Shown here: positions 44,383 to 53,802 of the stretch, piece after piece
Layout of the letters: every line of letters starts with the position of its first letter
How positions within the stretch are numbered: the first letter of the stretch is position 1
Assembly (NCBI GenBank): GCA_020848435.1
Contig: JADLAC010000002.1
Coordinates: 227,646-291,645 of the forward strand
Source: Burkholderiales bacterium
GTDB taxonomy: Bacteria > Pseudomonadota > Gammaproteobacteria > Burkholderiales > WYBJ01
Reading direction: 5' to 3'
Length of the DNA: 64,000 nt
Position numbers and translations under genes: made by a program
The notes under the pieces: generated by a model
Told to the model about the DNA's origin: nothing
The model's database searches: none
The model's input: the letters and a program-made list of their open reading frames with translations, nothing else

Positions 44383-45309
44383 ATGCATGACCTCGCTCCG
44401 GCCGCATCCGACACGGCGCTGACGCCCGGCCAGCGCTTCCGCCGCGCGCTCCAGACCACGTCGCCGCTGCCTATCGTGGGCACGATCAATCCGTACTGCG
44501 CCATGATGGCCGAGCGCGTCGGCCACAAGGCGATCTATCTCGCCGGTGGTGGGCTGGCCACGTATTCCTACGGCCTGCCGGACCTGGCGATGACGACGCT
44601 GACCGAAGTGCTGACCGAGGTCAGGCGCATCACCGATGCGACATCGCTGCCGCTCATGATCGACGTCGACACGGGCTTCGGCGGCGCGTTCAACATCGCG
44701 CGGCTCATCAAAGGGCTCATCAAGGACGGCGCCGCGGCGATACACCTCGAAGACCAGGTCCAGCAGAAGCGTTGCGGTCACCGCCCGAACAAGGCGGTCG
44801 TGCCGGCGCGCGAGATGGTGGATCGACTCAAGGCGGCGCTCGACGCCCGCACCGATGCCTCGTTCTTCATCTGCGCGCGCACCGACGCGCTGGCGGTCGA
44901 AGGTTTGCAGGCGACCATCGATCGCGCCTGCGCGTACATGGAGGCCGGCGCCGACATGATCTTCGCCGAGGCGTGCCGTACGCTGAGCGACTACGCCGCA
45001 TTCGTCCACGCGCTCGACCGCCCGCACTCGGTGCTCGCGAACATCACCGAGTTCTCGCTCACGCCCGCCTTCACGCTCGATGAGTTGCGCGGTGCCGGCG
45101 TTGCCGCCGCGCTTTTCCCGCTGTCGGCCGCGCGTGCGATGTCCGCGGCTGCGCTGAAGGTCTACGAAGCCATCCTGCGCGATGGCAGCGCGAAGGACGT
45201 GATAGACATCATGCAACCGCGCGCGCAGCTCTACGAATTCCTGAACTATCACGCGTACGAACAGAAGCTCGACCAGCTCTTCGCGCGGCAAGGCGACGCG
45301 AAGACCTGA
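44383..45309 (+). CDS. prpB: 2-methylisocitrate lyase
   Basis: 308 residues, ATG with GGAGA upstream. Isocitrate lyase/PEP mutase fold, closely resembling Prp[39 protein letters not shown], the signature [12 protein letters not shown] (residues 129-140, active-site Cys 131), [13 protein letters not shown] and [13 protein letters not shown]. It cleaves 2-methylisocitrate to pyruvate and succinate in propionyl-CoA catabolism. No prpC is adjacent, and the PrpD-like genes nearby are distant paralogues, so this may be a standalone lyase for a related substrate. Confidence 0.88.
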   Translation: MHDLAPAASDTALTPGQRFRRALQTTSPLPIVGTINPYCAMMAERVGHKAIYLAGGGLATYSYGLPDLAMTTLTEVLTEVRRITDATSLPLMIDVDTGFGGAFNIARLIKGLIKDGAAAIHLEDQVQQKRCGHRPNKAVVPAREMVDRLKAALDARTDASFFICARTDALAVEGLQATIDRACAYMEAGADMIFAEACRTLSDYAAFVHALDRPHSVLANITEFSLTPAFTLDELRGAGVAAALFPLSAARAMSAAALKVYEAILRDGSAKDVIDIMQPRAQLYEFLNYHAYEQKLDQLFARQGDAKT

Positions 45310-45335
45310 CCCGGCGATATCCTTCGGATCGCGAC

Positions 45336-47441
45336 TCAGCGTTCGATCGCGGGCGCTCGACGCAGCAGTACATCGAGCGCGATCACGCCGTGCCCGCGCG
45401 GCTGCACGATGAGCGGGTTGATCTCGAGCTCCATCGCGTCGCCGCTCGCGAAAAGCTGCGACAGCCGAAGCGCTGCCGTGACGAGCGCGTCGACGTCGCT
45501 CGGCGCGGTTCCGCGGTAGCCCGCCAGAAGCCGGCCGAACCGCAGCCTGCCGATGAGCGTGCGCAGGTCGCGCTCGTCTGCGGGCAGGCAGAGATAGCCG
45601 ATGTCGGCGGTCAATTCGACGAGAATACCGCCCGCGCCGATGGCGAGCACGGGTCCAAAGTCAGGATCGCGCATGCACGAAAGCACGATCTCGACACCGC
45701 CGGATACCATTTCCTGTACCAGGATCGGAGCATCTTCGCGTCCGAGGCGCTGGCGCAGCTCGGCCGCGGCAGCGAGCGCCGTCTGCGCGGAGGCGATGTT
45801 CAGCCGCAGCAGGCCGTGTTCGGTCTTGTGGTCCGCGTGCTCGGGCAGCGCCTTGACCGCGACCGGAAAGTGCAGCTTCTCGAGCGCCGTGGCGTCATCC
45901 TGCGGGCGTACCAGCGCCCAAGGCGGCAGCCTTACTCCGGCCTGCGCGAGCAGCGCAGCGGCGCCGGCGAAATCGCTCTGCGCGTGCCAGCGCGGTGGAC
46001 TGCCGGCAGGCGAAGCGCGGCGCGGTGCGCGGGCGAGGATTTCGCGCCGGCGATAGAGCCAGTCGAAATAGCGCACCGCCTGGCCGGGATCGCGCGCGCA
46101 TGCGATGCGCTCGTCGGCGTACGCGCGGCGCTCTTCGGGCGAGGGCATGTCGCCGAGGTAACTCACGACCACAGGCAGGTCGTGCTCCCGGCCTGCGCGG
46201 GCGATCATGTCGCGGCGTTCGTGCAAATCGCGTGGGCCGCGATTCGCGAGTTGAATCAGAAGCGCCTCCGTATTCGGATCGGAGGCGACGTGCTCGAGGT
46301 TATCGTTGAAGATCCGCGGTGAGGTGAGCACCTGGCCCGTGAGATCGGTCGGGTTGACCGCCGAACCGTAGGGCGGCAGGCTGCGCTTGATGGCTTCTAC
46401 CGTCGCTGTCTCGAACACCGCGAGCGGCACGCTTCTCGCATCGCAACGATCCGCGGTCAGCGCGCCGGTCCCGCCGGGAATGCTGAACACCGCAATACCG
46501 GGAGTTGGACCCGGCGCAGCCCGCGGCGCGCCCAGCGTCGTCAGGACTTCCGCCGCCTCGAGCAGCTCGGACAGCTCGCCCACGACGATCACGCCCGCTT
46601 GCTCCAGAACGTCGCGATAGATCGCGTAAGGCGTGGCGAGCTTGCCGGTGTGCGATGCAGCGGCCGAGCGGCCGCGCGCCGAGTTGCCGGACTTCAGAGC
46701 GACCAGCGCAACGCCGCGCGCACGGGCCAGCTCCGCGAGGCGCAACAGCCGCGCACCGTTCTTGAGCCCTTCGACGAACAGCAGCACCAGCTCGACATCG
46801 TCCTGGCGCAGCATGTAGTCGAGGCAGTCGAGAATGTCGACGGCGGTTTCGTTGCCGACGCTGACCATGTACGAAAAACCGAAGCGGCTATCTTGCAGGT
46901 GACGTGCGAGCGAGCCGGCGATCGACCCGCTCTGGCTCAGGATCGCGATCGGCCGATGAATCAAATGCTCGCGCCGCGCTGCCGATCCGAAGGTCAGAAG
47001 CACGCGTGAGCGCACCGACCACACGCCTTCGCAGTTCGGCCCGATCATGGTCACGCGATTGCGGCGGCACGCGTCGCGCAGTGCGGCGACGCGGTTTTCC
47101 TGGCCGCGCTGTTCCTCGAAGCCCGAGCTGATCACGACCGCGCCGCGGATGCCCTTGCGCCCGCACGCGTCGATCGCCGCGGCGACTTCGGGCGCCGGCG
47201 TGACGATCACCGCCACGTCCGGCGTCTCGGGCAGGTGGTCGAGGCTCGGGTAACACGTCAAGCCCTCGATCGACGCGTATTTCGGATTGACCGGATAGAC
47301 GGTACCGGGGAAGCCGCTCGTGCGCAGCACCGCGAGCGGTGCGCCGTTCAGCTTGTGCAGGTTCGCTGACGCACCCACCAGCGCGACCGAACGCGCGCGG
47401 AAGATACGGTCGAGCGCGAGGCGGTCGAGGTTGTCAGCCAA
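45336..47441 (-). CDS. ADP-forming acyl-CoA synthetase, fused alpha-beta
   Basis: 701 residues from TTG at 47441, which overlaps the end of the CoA-transferase gene by 8 bp; GGGAG lies about 10 bases upstream, and no ATG or GTG precedes the CoA-binding domain. Domains as in the paralogue at 9714: SVALVGASANLHKLNG, IGPNCEGVWS, phosphohistidine loop SHTGKLAT (H264), ATP-grasp part PVAVKALPEHADHKTEHG, VLAIGAGGILVELTAD. Links acyl-CoA breakdown to ATP formation, or activates an acid. Last gene of a four-gene minus-strand operon; converges on prpB. Confidence 0.9.
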   Translation of the reverse strand: MADNLDRLALDRIFRARSVALVGASANLHKLNGAPLAVLRTSGFPGTVYPVNPKYASIEGLTCYPSLDHLPETPDVAVIVTPAPEVAAAIDACGRKGIRGAVVISSGFEEQRGQENRVAALRDACRRNRVTMIGPNCEGVWSVRSRVLLTFGSAARREHLIHRPIAILSQSGSIAGSLARHLQDSRFGFSYMVSVGNETAVDILDCLDYMLRQDDVELVLLFVEGLKNGARLLRLAELARARGVALVALKSGNSARGRSAAASHTGKLATPYAIYRDVLEQAGVIVVGELSELLEAAEVLTTLGAPRAAPGPTPGIAVFSIPGGTGALTADRCDARSVPLAVFETATVEAIKRSLPPYGSAVNPTDLTGQVLTSPRIFNDNLEHVASDPNTEALLIQLANRGPRDLHERRDMIARAGREHDLPVVVSYLGDMPSPEERRAYADERIACARDPGQAVRYFDWLYRRREILARAPRRASPAGSPPRWHAQSDFAGAAALLAQAGVRLPPWALVRPQDDATALEKLHFPVAVKALPEHADHKTEHGLLRLNIASAQTALAAAAELRQRLGREDAPILVQEMVSGGVEIVLSCMRDPDFGPVLAIGAGGILVELTADIGYLCLPADERDLRTLIGRLRFGRLLAGYRGTAPSDVDALVTAALRLSQLFASGDAMELEINPLIVQPRGHGVIALDVLLRRAPAIER

Positions 47442-48663
47442 TGACTTTGCGCTCCCGCAATTGTTCGAGCTCGGCCGCGCTCAAGCCGAGCACGGCCCCG
47501 AGCACAGCGTCGGTGTGTTCGCCGAGACACGGCGGCGGCAAGCGCACGTCTCCGCGCATCGCGCTATAGCGAAAGGGCACGCCGAGCACGTGCAAGGGCC
47601 CCGTGACCGGATGAGCGACTTCGCACACCATGTGCGGCGAAATCCGCTGCAGCTCGTCGTACGCTTGCGCCATGTCGTGCACCGGCGCGGACGGGATGTC
47701 GGCGGCGTCGAATTTCTCGAGCCACTCGGCGCTCGTGCGTGCGAGGAACAGCGGCTCGAGCAGCGCGATGAGCTCGGCACGGTGGCGCACCCGCAGCTCG
47801 TTGCTGTGGAAGCGGGGCTCGCGGCCCAGGTCAGGCCGGCCGAGGCACTCGCACAGCTCGCGATAGACCTTGTTCGTGCCCGCGCCGATGACGACGTAAC
47901 CGTCCTTGGTCGGGAACGCCTGGTACGGGCAAAGCTGGGGGTGACCCGACCCGACCGGCGCCAGCGCGGCGGCACCGTCCATGACGGCAACCGAATAGTT
48001 GATGAGCATGCTCATGGTCGCGTCCATGAGCGAAAGATCGATTTCCTGGCCTTCGCCTGTTCGCTCGCGGTCGTAGAGTGCCGTCATCACCGCGGCGTAA
48101 AGATAGATCCCGCCCGAGAAATCCGCGAGCGAGGCGCCCGGCCGCACGGGCTCCTTGCTGCCCTGCGCGCCGGTGAGCAGCATCACGCCCGAGCGCGCCT
48201 GTACCGCGACGTCCATGCCGGCTTTGTCGGTGAGCGGCCCGCTCGAACCGTACGCGCTGATGTTCGCGTAGAGCAGCTTGGGGTTCTCCGCACGCAGCGC
48301 CGGATAATCCAGGCCGAGGCGCTTCATCACGCCGGGGCGGAAGCTCTGCAAGCTCACGTCCGCCCAGCGCGCGAGCCGCCTGCAGAGAGCCGCGCCCTCG
48401 GGCGTCTTCATGTCGATGCAGACGCTTTTCTTGTTGCGGCTGATGGCGAGGAAGTAATCGCCGCCGGCCTTCGGGATCTCGGTCGTGAAACGCTCGGCCA
48501 CGTTCATGTAGCGGGTAGAGTCGCCGCGCTCGGGATACTCGATCTTCACGACCTCCGCGCCCATGTCGCCGAGGAGCATGGCCGCATACGGGCCCGCAAC
48601 GCCATGGGTGAAGTCGAGTACCTTGATGCCGTCGAGCGGGCGGCGCGCAGGCGTCGTCGACAT
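47434..48663 (-). CDS. Class III CoA-transferase (CaiB/BaiF family)
   Basis: 409 residues from ATG two bases after the MaoC-like stop; the frame is open upstream inside that gene and is not used. Motifs LDGIKVLDFTHGVAGPYAAM, GDMGAEVVKIEYPERGD, FRPGVMKRLGLDY, the probable nucleophile D181 in LADFSGG, and GEGQEIDLSLMDATMS. Overlaps the acyl-CoA synthetase gene by 8 bp. Functions with MaoC-like hydratase and PrpD-like protein in one transcript. Confidence 0.92.
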   Translation of the reverse strand: MSTTPARRPLDGIKVLDFTHGVAGPYAAMLLGDMGAEVVKIEYPERGDSTRYMNVAERFTTEIPKAGGDYFLAISRNKKSVCIDMKTPEGAALCRRLARWADVSLQSFRPGVMKRLGLDYPALRAENPKLLYANISAYGSSGPLTDKAGMDVAVQARSGVMLLTGAQGSKEPVRPGASLADFSGGIYLYAAVMTALYDRERTGEGQEIDLSLMDATMSMLINYSVAVMDGAAALAPVGSGHPQLCPYQAFPTKDGYVVIGAGTNKVYRELCECLGRPDLGREPRFHSNELRVRHRAELIALLEPLFLARTSAEWLEKFDAADIPSAPVHDMAQAYDELQRISPHMVCEVAHPVTGPLHVLGVPFRYSAMRGDVRLPPPCLGEHTDAVLGAVLGLSAAELEQLRERKVIG

Positions 48664-48665
48664 GA

Positions 48666-49868
48666 TCAGCTCGGCAGTGAAATGTCGCGCGAGGGCAAGC
48701 GCGCGACTGCGGTGCCGTTGCAGTTCACCTCCGCGCGTTGATTCGTCCCGCGCCACTCGATCGTGACGAGCGCTTCGCCATCCTCCTTGCGTTTGCCGGT
48801 GACTTCGCCGCTGTACTTCGTCAGATCGCCGACGAGGTTCGGCTTTGTCGTGCGTCCGTTCAGCTCGCGCACGAAGCCCATGTCGCCGCACCAGTTCGTC
48901 AGCAGGTGCCCGGCCCAGTTGATGCGCATCCAGCCCTGGTCGTATGCACCGGGCATGCCGACGCCGAGGGCGATGTCGACATCGAAATGGCCCGCCGCCG
49001 GATGCATTGGGACTCCGGTGGTGGGCGAGTAGTACGCATTGGCGGGGTGGCGATCGCGCTCCGCGAACGCGAGCTTGAGCACGTTGTAGACCGTGCGCCG
49101 GCCCGAATAGAAGCCGACGATGTCCACCAGCGTGAGCGGCCCCTTGTAGACTACCGGCAACTCATCGCCGATGCTCACGTCTTCCCAATACCTCGGCTCG
49201 GCCCCACGACGCTCTTCGTTGCGGTACGCCGCCGCGATCTGCTCGATCTGCTCGCGGCTATAGCGCACGGACAGCCGATCTTCGCGCTTTTCCTTGAACT
49301 TGAAGCCGCCGCCGCTGGCGGCGCGCGGGATGCGGAAGATGTCGCCTTCGTAACGGCTGACGAGCGCGCCGTTCTGATTGGTGAACAAGACCTCGCCCAC
49401 CTGGTTGACGTACTTCGGGACGGTCTTGCCCTCGCGGACTTGAACGTCGATCACGCGCGCGCGCGCCGCGATCGTGTCGCCGGCTCGAACCGGGTGGAAG
49501 TGTCGCCAGCGGCTGCCCGCGAATATCCACTGAATGCCGGGCAAGCCGGGCGCCACGATGCCGCTGTCGATGGTGTAGAGGAAGGTGGGCGGAGCGATGA
49601 TCGAGCCCCAGGGGGTGCGACGCGCGTACTGCATGTCGCTGAACAGCGGATTGTCGTCGCCGACGCTGTAATGGGCCCAGCGGCGAATATCGTGCGGCGA
49701 GATCGGCTCGTACAGCGAGGGCATGTGCACGTCGCGGCGCAGCCACACGCCGATCAAGGATCTTGCCTTCTCGATCGTGGCTTCCGTGAGGCCCGGCGAT
49801 TGTTGCGACTCGTCGAGCAGCGCCGTAGATGAGCGCCCGGTCGACGTTGGCGGGTGGGTTTCCTTCAA
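48666..49868 (-). CDS. Double-hotdog MaoC-like hydratase
   Basis: 400 residues from TTG (ribosome site GGAGG close by); the first in-frame ATG comes after conserved sequence. N-terminal FAS1-type dehydratase domain (SVGDDNPLFSDMQYARRT, GSIIAPPTFLYTI) to about residue 190 and a C-terminal MaoC-like domain (RYWEDVSIGDELP, HFDVDIALGVGMPGAYDQG). Hydrates or dehydrates an unsaturated acyl-CoA. Located 152 bp downstream of MmgE/PrpD and directly before the CoA-transferase. Confidence 0.85.
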   Translation of the reverse strand: MKETHPPTSTGRSSTALLDESQQSPGLTEATIEKARSLIGVWLRRDVHMPSLYEPISPHDIRRWAHYSVGDDNPLFSDMQYARRTPWGSIIAPPTFLYTIDSGIVAPGLPGIQWIFAGSRWRHFHPVRAGDTIAARARVIDVQVREGKTVPKYVNQVGEVLFTNQNGALVSRYEGDIFRIPRAASGGGFKFKEKREDRLSVRYSREQIEQIAAAYRNEERRGAEPRYWEDVSIGDELPVVYKGPLTLVDIVGFYSGRRTVYNVLKLAFAERDRHPANAYYSPTTGVPMHPAAGHFDVDIALGVGMPGAYDQGWMRINWAGHLLTNWCGDMGFVRELNGRTTKPNLVGDLTKYSGEVTGKRKEDGEALVTIEWRGTNQRAEVNCNGTAVARLPSRDISLPS

Positions 49869-50021
49869 GATGCCTCCACGTACAGGGGGTGAGATATTTC
49901 GTGTGGCCGGCTTCGAGCACGGTCGGGCGCGCGTCGCGCCTGCGCCGCCGGCGTGCTCGCGCAGGACCTTCGTCGCCAGCGGCGGATGATCGTGCTGATT
50001 CGCACCTGGCGCTCGGGCTGT

Positions 50022-51389
50022 TCAGCCGGCGAACAGCTCGACGAGGACTCGGGCGTCCTGCGCGCTCCAGATCGTCGCGCGCGCCGCGTGCAGGTCGAGG
50101 GTGATCCGCGCCGAGTCCAGCAGGGATTGGCCTTTGCTCTCGATGGCGTCCGTCGAGAGCGGCCGCTCCGGGGTACCGCGGCTGTCCATCACCCGTGCCT
50201 CGCGCTTGGAGCCATCGGCGAAGTGCAGCGCCACCGCCGCCCCCATACGCGCGGGAAAATGTGCCTCGATCTCTGCGTCGCGACTGCCCTCGACCTTGTC
50301 CGCCAAGTCGAGAATCCTCGCATCGTCGAAGTAACGCTCCTGGTAGGCATCGAAGCGGCTCGATCCGTAGGCGAGGGTGGCGCCCACTGCGTACGGCAGG
50401 CTGTACTGCGCGGCCATCACGGAGCGCGGCCGCAGCAGCATGTGCTGATTGAAGAGCGCCTCGGGGCCGCGCACGTGAATGCGTTGCACGGTCTCGGATG
50501 CGCGGCCCGTTCCGCCCGTAGCCTCGTCGAGCGCGTCGATCAAGGAGTGGAACAGGCGGCAGCACGAGTAGGGCTTCATGCTGATGTCGTGGATCTGAAG
50601 GCTTGGCGCCGCGCGTGGCAACACGCCCTGGGGACGAGCATCCGCGCCGTAGAGCGCGAGCAAACCGAACTTACCGTCGAGCGCGCGCGCAGGCGCCGCG
50701 ATGCCGGCCTTGGCCATGCTCGCGGCGATGATTCCGTGCTGCGCGCCATAGCCGGCGTGCAGGCGCTTGACGGTCGTGCCGTCCGGCTCCTCCGAAAACT
50801 GCATGGAACCGCCGGTGAGCGACAGCGCGTGGCCCCATGCGCAGCACAGCGCCGGCGCGTCGAAGCTCCAGAGCACACCGACAGCGGCGGCCGCGCCGAA
50901 CGCGCCGAACAGCGCCGTCGGGTGGAAGCCGCGCGCGATCACGCTGCGCGCGTTGGCGGCGATGCCGATACGCCCCATGGCCTCATAACCCGCGGCGATG
51001 GCCGCGAGCACCTGCATCGCGCTTGCCTTGCCGCTCGCGGCGACGGCCAGCACGGCAGGAATCACCACCGCACCCGGATGGCTCATCGAAGCGTTGTGCG
51101 TGTCGTCGAGCTCATAGCCATGGGCGGCCGAGCCGTTGACGAGCGCGGCGACGTGAGCGGGTGCGCGAAAGCCGGCGTCGACCACGGGGGAGTGTCCGGC
51201 ATCGCGAAACTCCGCGGCCCATTGCCGCAACGCCTCGGTCCACGGCATGGTGCTGCCGTAGAGCGATACGCCCAGCAGGTCGAGCACGAGCCGGCGAACC
51301 TGTTCGAGATCTGCCGGGGCAAGCTGCGATTGGCCGAGCGCGACGATTTCCTCGGCGAAAGCAAGCGTCAGGTTGCGAGGCTCGGACAT
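50022..51389 (-). CDS. MmgE/PrpD-family protein
   Basis: 455 residues, ATG with GGGAG upstream. Motifs LVLDLLGVSLYGSTMPW, YELDDTHNASMSHPGAV, IARGFHPTALFGAFG, MKPYSCCRLFHSLIDA. Like the copy at 23242 it has the D-D-T-H and GFHPT blocks but a different C-terminal half. First gene of the minus-strand operon that continues with MaoC-like, CoA-transferase and acyl-CoA synthetase. Confidence 0.88.
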   Translation of the reverse strand: MSEPRNLTLAFAEEIVALGQSQLAPADLEQVRRLVLDLLGVSLYGSTMPWTEALRQWAAEFRDAGHSPVVDAGFRAPAHVAALVNGSAAHGYELDDTHNASMSHPGAVVIPAVLAVAASGKASAMQVLAAIAAGYEAMGRIGIAANARSVIARGFHPTALFGAFGAAAAVGVLWSFDAPALCCAWGHALSLTGGSMQFSEEPDGTTVKRLHAGYGAQHGIIAASMAKAGIAAPARALDGKFGLLALYGADARPQGVLPRAAPSLQIHDISMKPYSCCRLFHSLIDALDEATGGTGRASETVQRIHVRGPEALFNQHMLLRPRSVMAAQYSLPYAVGATLAYGSSRFDAYQERYFDDARILDLADKVEGSRDAEIEAHFPARMGAAVALHFADGSKREARVMDSRGTPERPLSTDAIESKGQSLLDSARITLDLHAARATIWSAQDARVLVELFAG

Positions 51390-51523
51390 GGTCTACTCCC
51401 TGCGAATTCTATTGCTGGCCGCTCGTACTAACGATCGAAACCCGCCGCCCTTAGGCGAACAGAGGGGCTTCATGCTAGCATGGGTTCATGCTGGCTTTAC
51501 CGTTAGGGAGCGTCAGTACAGTC

Positions 51524-52555
51524 ATGAGATTTTCATTGTTCATCGGGGCCGAGCATCGCCCGTCGGACTCGTTCGCGAGACGTTTGTCGGAGCATCTCGA
51601 ACAGGTGCGCCTCGCCCGCGAGCTGGGCTTCGACGGAATAGCGATCGGCAACCACTTGTCTTACAGCACCACGGCATGGTTTCCGCCGCTGGAAACGCTC
51701 ATGCGCGTGGCTGCCGAGGCCGACGGGATGTCGCTCGGCACGTGCATGCTGGTCCTGCCGTTGTACCATCCCTTGCACGTCGCCGAGCAGGCGGCGCTGC
51801 TCGACGCCGCGTCTGGCGGACGCGCCATCCTCGGCGTAGCGCCGGGCTGGAACAAGGAGGAGTTCGAGCTGATGGGGCTCGACCACGCGCGCAGGTTCGG
51901 CCGTTACGCCGAGGCGGTCACGCTCATCAAGCGTCTCTACACCGAGGAGGAAGTGAGCTTCGAAGGAAAGCATTTTCGGGCGGACAGGCTCAGACTCGCG
52001 CTGAAGCCGATGCGAAAGCCGCGCCTGCCCATGTGGTTCGGCGGCAGTGTCGAGAACGCGGTGAAGCGGGCTGCTTCGATGGCCGACACGGACGTAGGCG
52101 ACACCTGGGTGGCGTCGGCGCACTTGAAGACGGATGTGATCCTTGAACAGGCGTCCGTTTTCAGGACTGCGCTGGCGGAACTGGGGAAAGCACCGCCGCA
52201 GGATTTTCCGGTGCTGCGCAATGTCGTCGTTGCGCCGGATCGAGCGAGCGCCATTCGCGAAGTCGGGCCCGCAATCGCGGAAAGCTACAAGATCTTCGGC
52301 AACTGGGGCCTCTTCACCGAAGTCGTGGGCGATGCGAAACCTCATCCCGAATTCGAGGAATTGATCGACGGCCGCTTCGTCTTCGGCTCGCCCCAGGAAG
52401 CGGCTGAAGAGATTACGAGAATACGCGACGTGACCGGGTGTACCAGGCTCGTCTGCCGCATTCAGTGGGTCGGCATGGAGCACCGGCACGTCATGCGCAC
52501 GATCGAATTGCTGGGCACTGAAGTCGCGCCGCTGTTGCGCCGTGGCTCGAGCTGA
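51524..52555 (+). CDS. LLM-class (luciferase-like) flavin-dependent oxidoreductase
   Basis: 343 residues from ATG at 51524, with GGGAG about 12 bases upstream; an ATG at 51488 in the same frame is possible. TIM-barrel luciferase-like fold: LARELGFDGIAIGNHLSY, LGTCMLVLPLYHPLHVAEQAA, LGVAPGWNKEEFELMG, RLPMWFGGSVENAVKRAA. Binds FMN or F420 and typically oxygenates or desulfonates small organics. Divergent to the PrpD operon, 134 bp between starts; co-regulation is possible but not shown. Confidence 0.88.
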   Translation: MRFSLFIGAEHRPSDSFARRLSEHLEQVRLARELGFDGIAIGNHLSYSTTAWFPPLETLMRVAAEADGMSLGTCMLVLPLYHPLHVAEQAALLDAASGGRAILGVAPGWNKEEFELMGLDHARRFGRYAEAVTLIKRLYTEEEVSFEGKHFRADRLRLALKPMRKPRLPMWFGGSVENAVKRAASMADTDVGDTWVASAHLKTDVILEQASVFRTALAELGKAPPQDFPVLRNVVVAPDRASAIREVGPAIAESYKIFGNWGLFTEVVGDAKPHPEFEELIDGRFVFGSPQEAAEEITRIRDVTGCTRLVCRIQWVGMEHRHVMRTIELLGTEVAPLLRRGSS

Positions 52556-52680
52556 TCGGCGAGCTCGATCGACGCTCTCGCCGGGGTCCGAGGTGCCCAG
52601 GCCCGCGCCGCCGCAGATGTGGAGCGCGTCGTACGCGCTCCCGGGCGACCCGGATGGCGGCGGCGCGCCGCTCCACTGCC

Positions 52681-53658
52681 TCACTCGGTGATCTTGATCC
52701 CGCCTTGTCGAATGATCTTGCCCCAGCGGGCATAGTCGGCCCTTATTTCGGCCTCGAGCTGTTCCGGCGTATTACCTACCGGGTCGGCGCCGAGCGCCGC
52801 CAGCCGCTCCCGCGCTTCGGGGTTCGCGACGACCTTCGCGACTTCCTCGCGCAGGCGCCCGATGGTGGGTTGCGGCGTACCGGCCGGAGCGAACATCCCG
52901 TACCAAATCGTCACGTCGTAGTCCGTGATGCCGACTTCGGCAAAGGTCTGCACCTCGGGCAGCGAGTGGTGGCGCTTGAGGCTCGTGAAGGCCACCGGCT
53001 TCAGCTTGTTCGATTTCAAGTACGCGGCAACGGTGGGTACCGCGGTGACGAAGAGCGGAACGTAGCCGGCGAGCGCATCGACCACCGCCTGTCCGCCGCC
53101 TTTGTAGGCGATGTGCGTAAAGCGAGCGCCGGTGCGCTCGCCGAGCAGCACCAATGAAAGATGCGCGGTGCTCGCGTAGCCGGACGACGAATAGGACAGG
53201 CCGGGATTCGCCTTGGCGAACGCGATGAACTCGCGGGCGTTCTTGAATGGAAGCGAAGGATGCGCGACCACGATCAGCGGCAGGGCAGCTACCTTGGTGA
53301 TCGGCGCCAAGTCCTTCAGCGGGTCGAACGGAAGCTTGCTGTAGGCATGCGGATTGATGACGACGGTCGCATCGATGGTCATCAACAGGGTATATCCGTC
53401 GGCAGCGGCTTTGGTCACGAGCTCGGTGCCGACGATCGTGTTGGCGCCCGCACGGTTGTCGATGACGACCTGTTGCCCGAACGCCTCGGTCATCCTCTGC
53501 GCGACGATTCGTGCCAGAACGTCGGTAGAACCGCCGGGCGAGAACGGCACCACCACGCGAATCGCTTTGGCCGGAAAGGCTTGCGCATACCCCGAGCGGG
53601 GTATCAGGAACGCGAGGCCGAGACATACGGCGAGCGCGACGCGAGTCATCGATGTCAT
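52681..53658 (-). CDS. Bug/TctC-type solute-binding protein (12 of 14)
   Basis: 325 residues, ATG with AGGAGG upstream. Signal peptide ends at GYA (A25). Motifs: FPAKAIRVVVPFSPGGSTD, VIDNRAGANTIVGTE, AAADGYTLL, FTHIAYKGGGQAVVD. Downstream of the TcuA-like flavoprotein on the same strand with a 144-bp gap; probably the left-hand end of the GntR-controlled locus. Confidence 0.93.
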   Translation of the reverse strand: MTSMTRVALAVCLGLAFLIPRSGYAQAFPAKAIRVVVPFSPGGSTDVLARIVAQRMTEAFGQQVVIDNRAGANTIVGTELVTKAAADGYTLLMTIDATVVINPHAYSKLPFDPLKDLAPITKVAALPLIVVAHPSLPFKNAREFIAFAKANPGLSYSSSGYASTAHLSLVLLGERTGARFTHIAYKGGGQAVVDALAGYVPLFVTAVPTVAAYLKSNKLKPVAFTSLKRHHSLPEVQTFAEVGITDYDVTIWYGMFAPAGTPQPTIGRLREEVAKVVANPEARERLAALGADPVGNTPEQLEAEIRADYARWGKIIRQGGIKITE

Positions 53659-53802
53659 GATCTTCCGTCCTCCTCGAGGTTCAGCTCGGATAGCGAAGTT
53701 ATCTCCGCGGCGGGGAACCGCATGCGCGCGCTCGCAGAGCCCGTCACGTGAATTCCCATCTCGTCCAAGGATCGACGGGACGCGATCGCAACGGGAGCAT
53801 CG

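Noticed and set aside
42970..45291. 773-codon minus-strand open frame
   Set aside because: Arginine-rich shadow of prpB, the Bug gene and the deaminase gene; no family motif.
52556..52680. Possible terminator hairpins between the LLM oxidoreductase and the convergent Bug gene
   Set aside because: Several GC-rich inverted stretches exist but none with a compact stem and T-run distinct from background.
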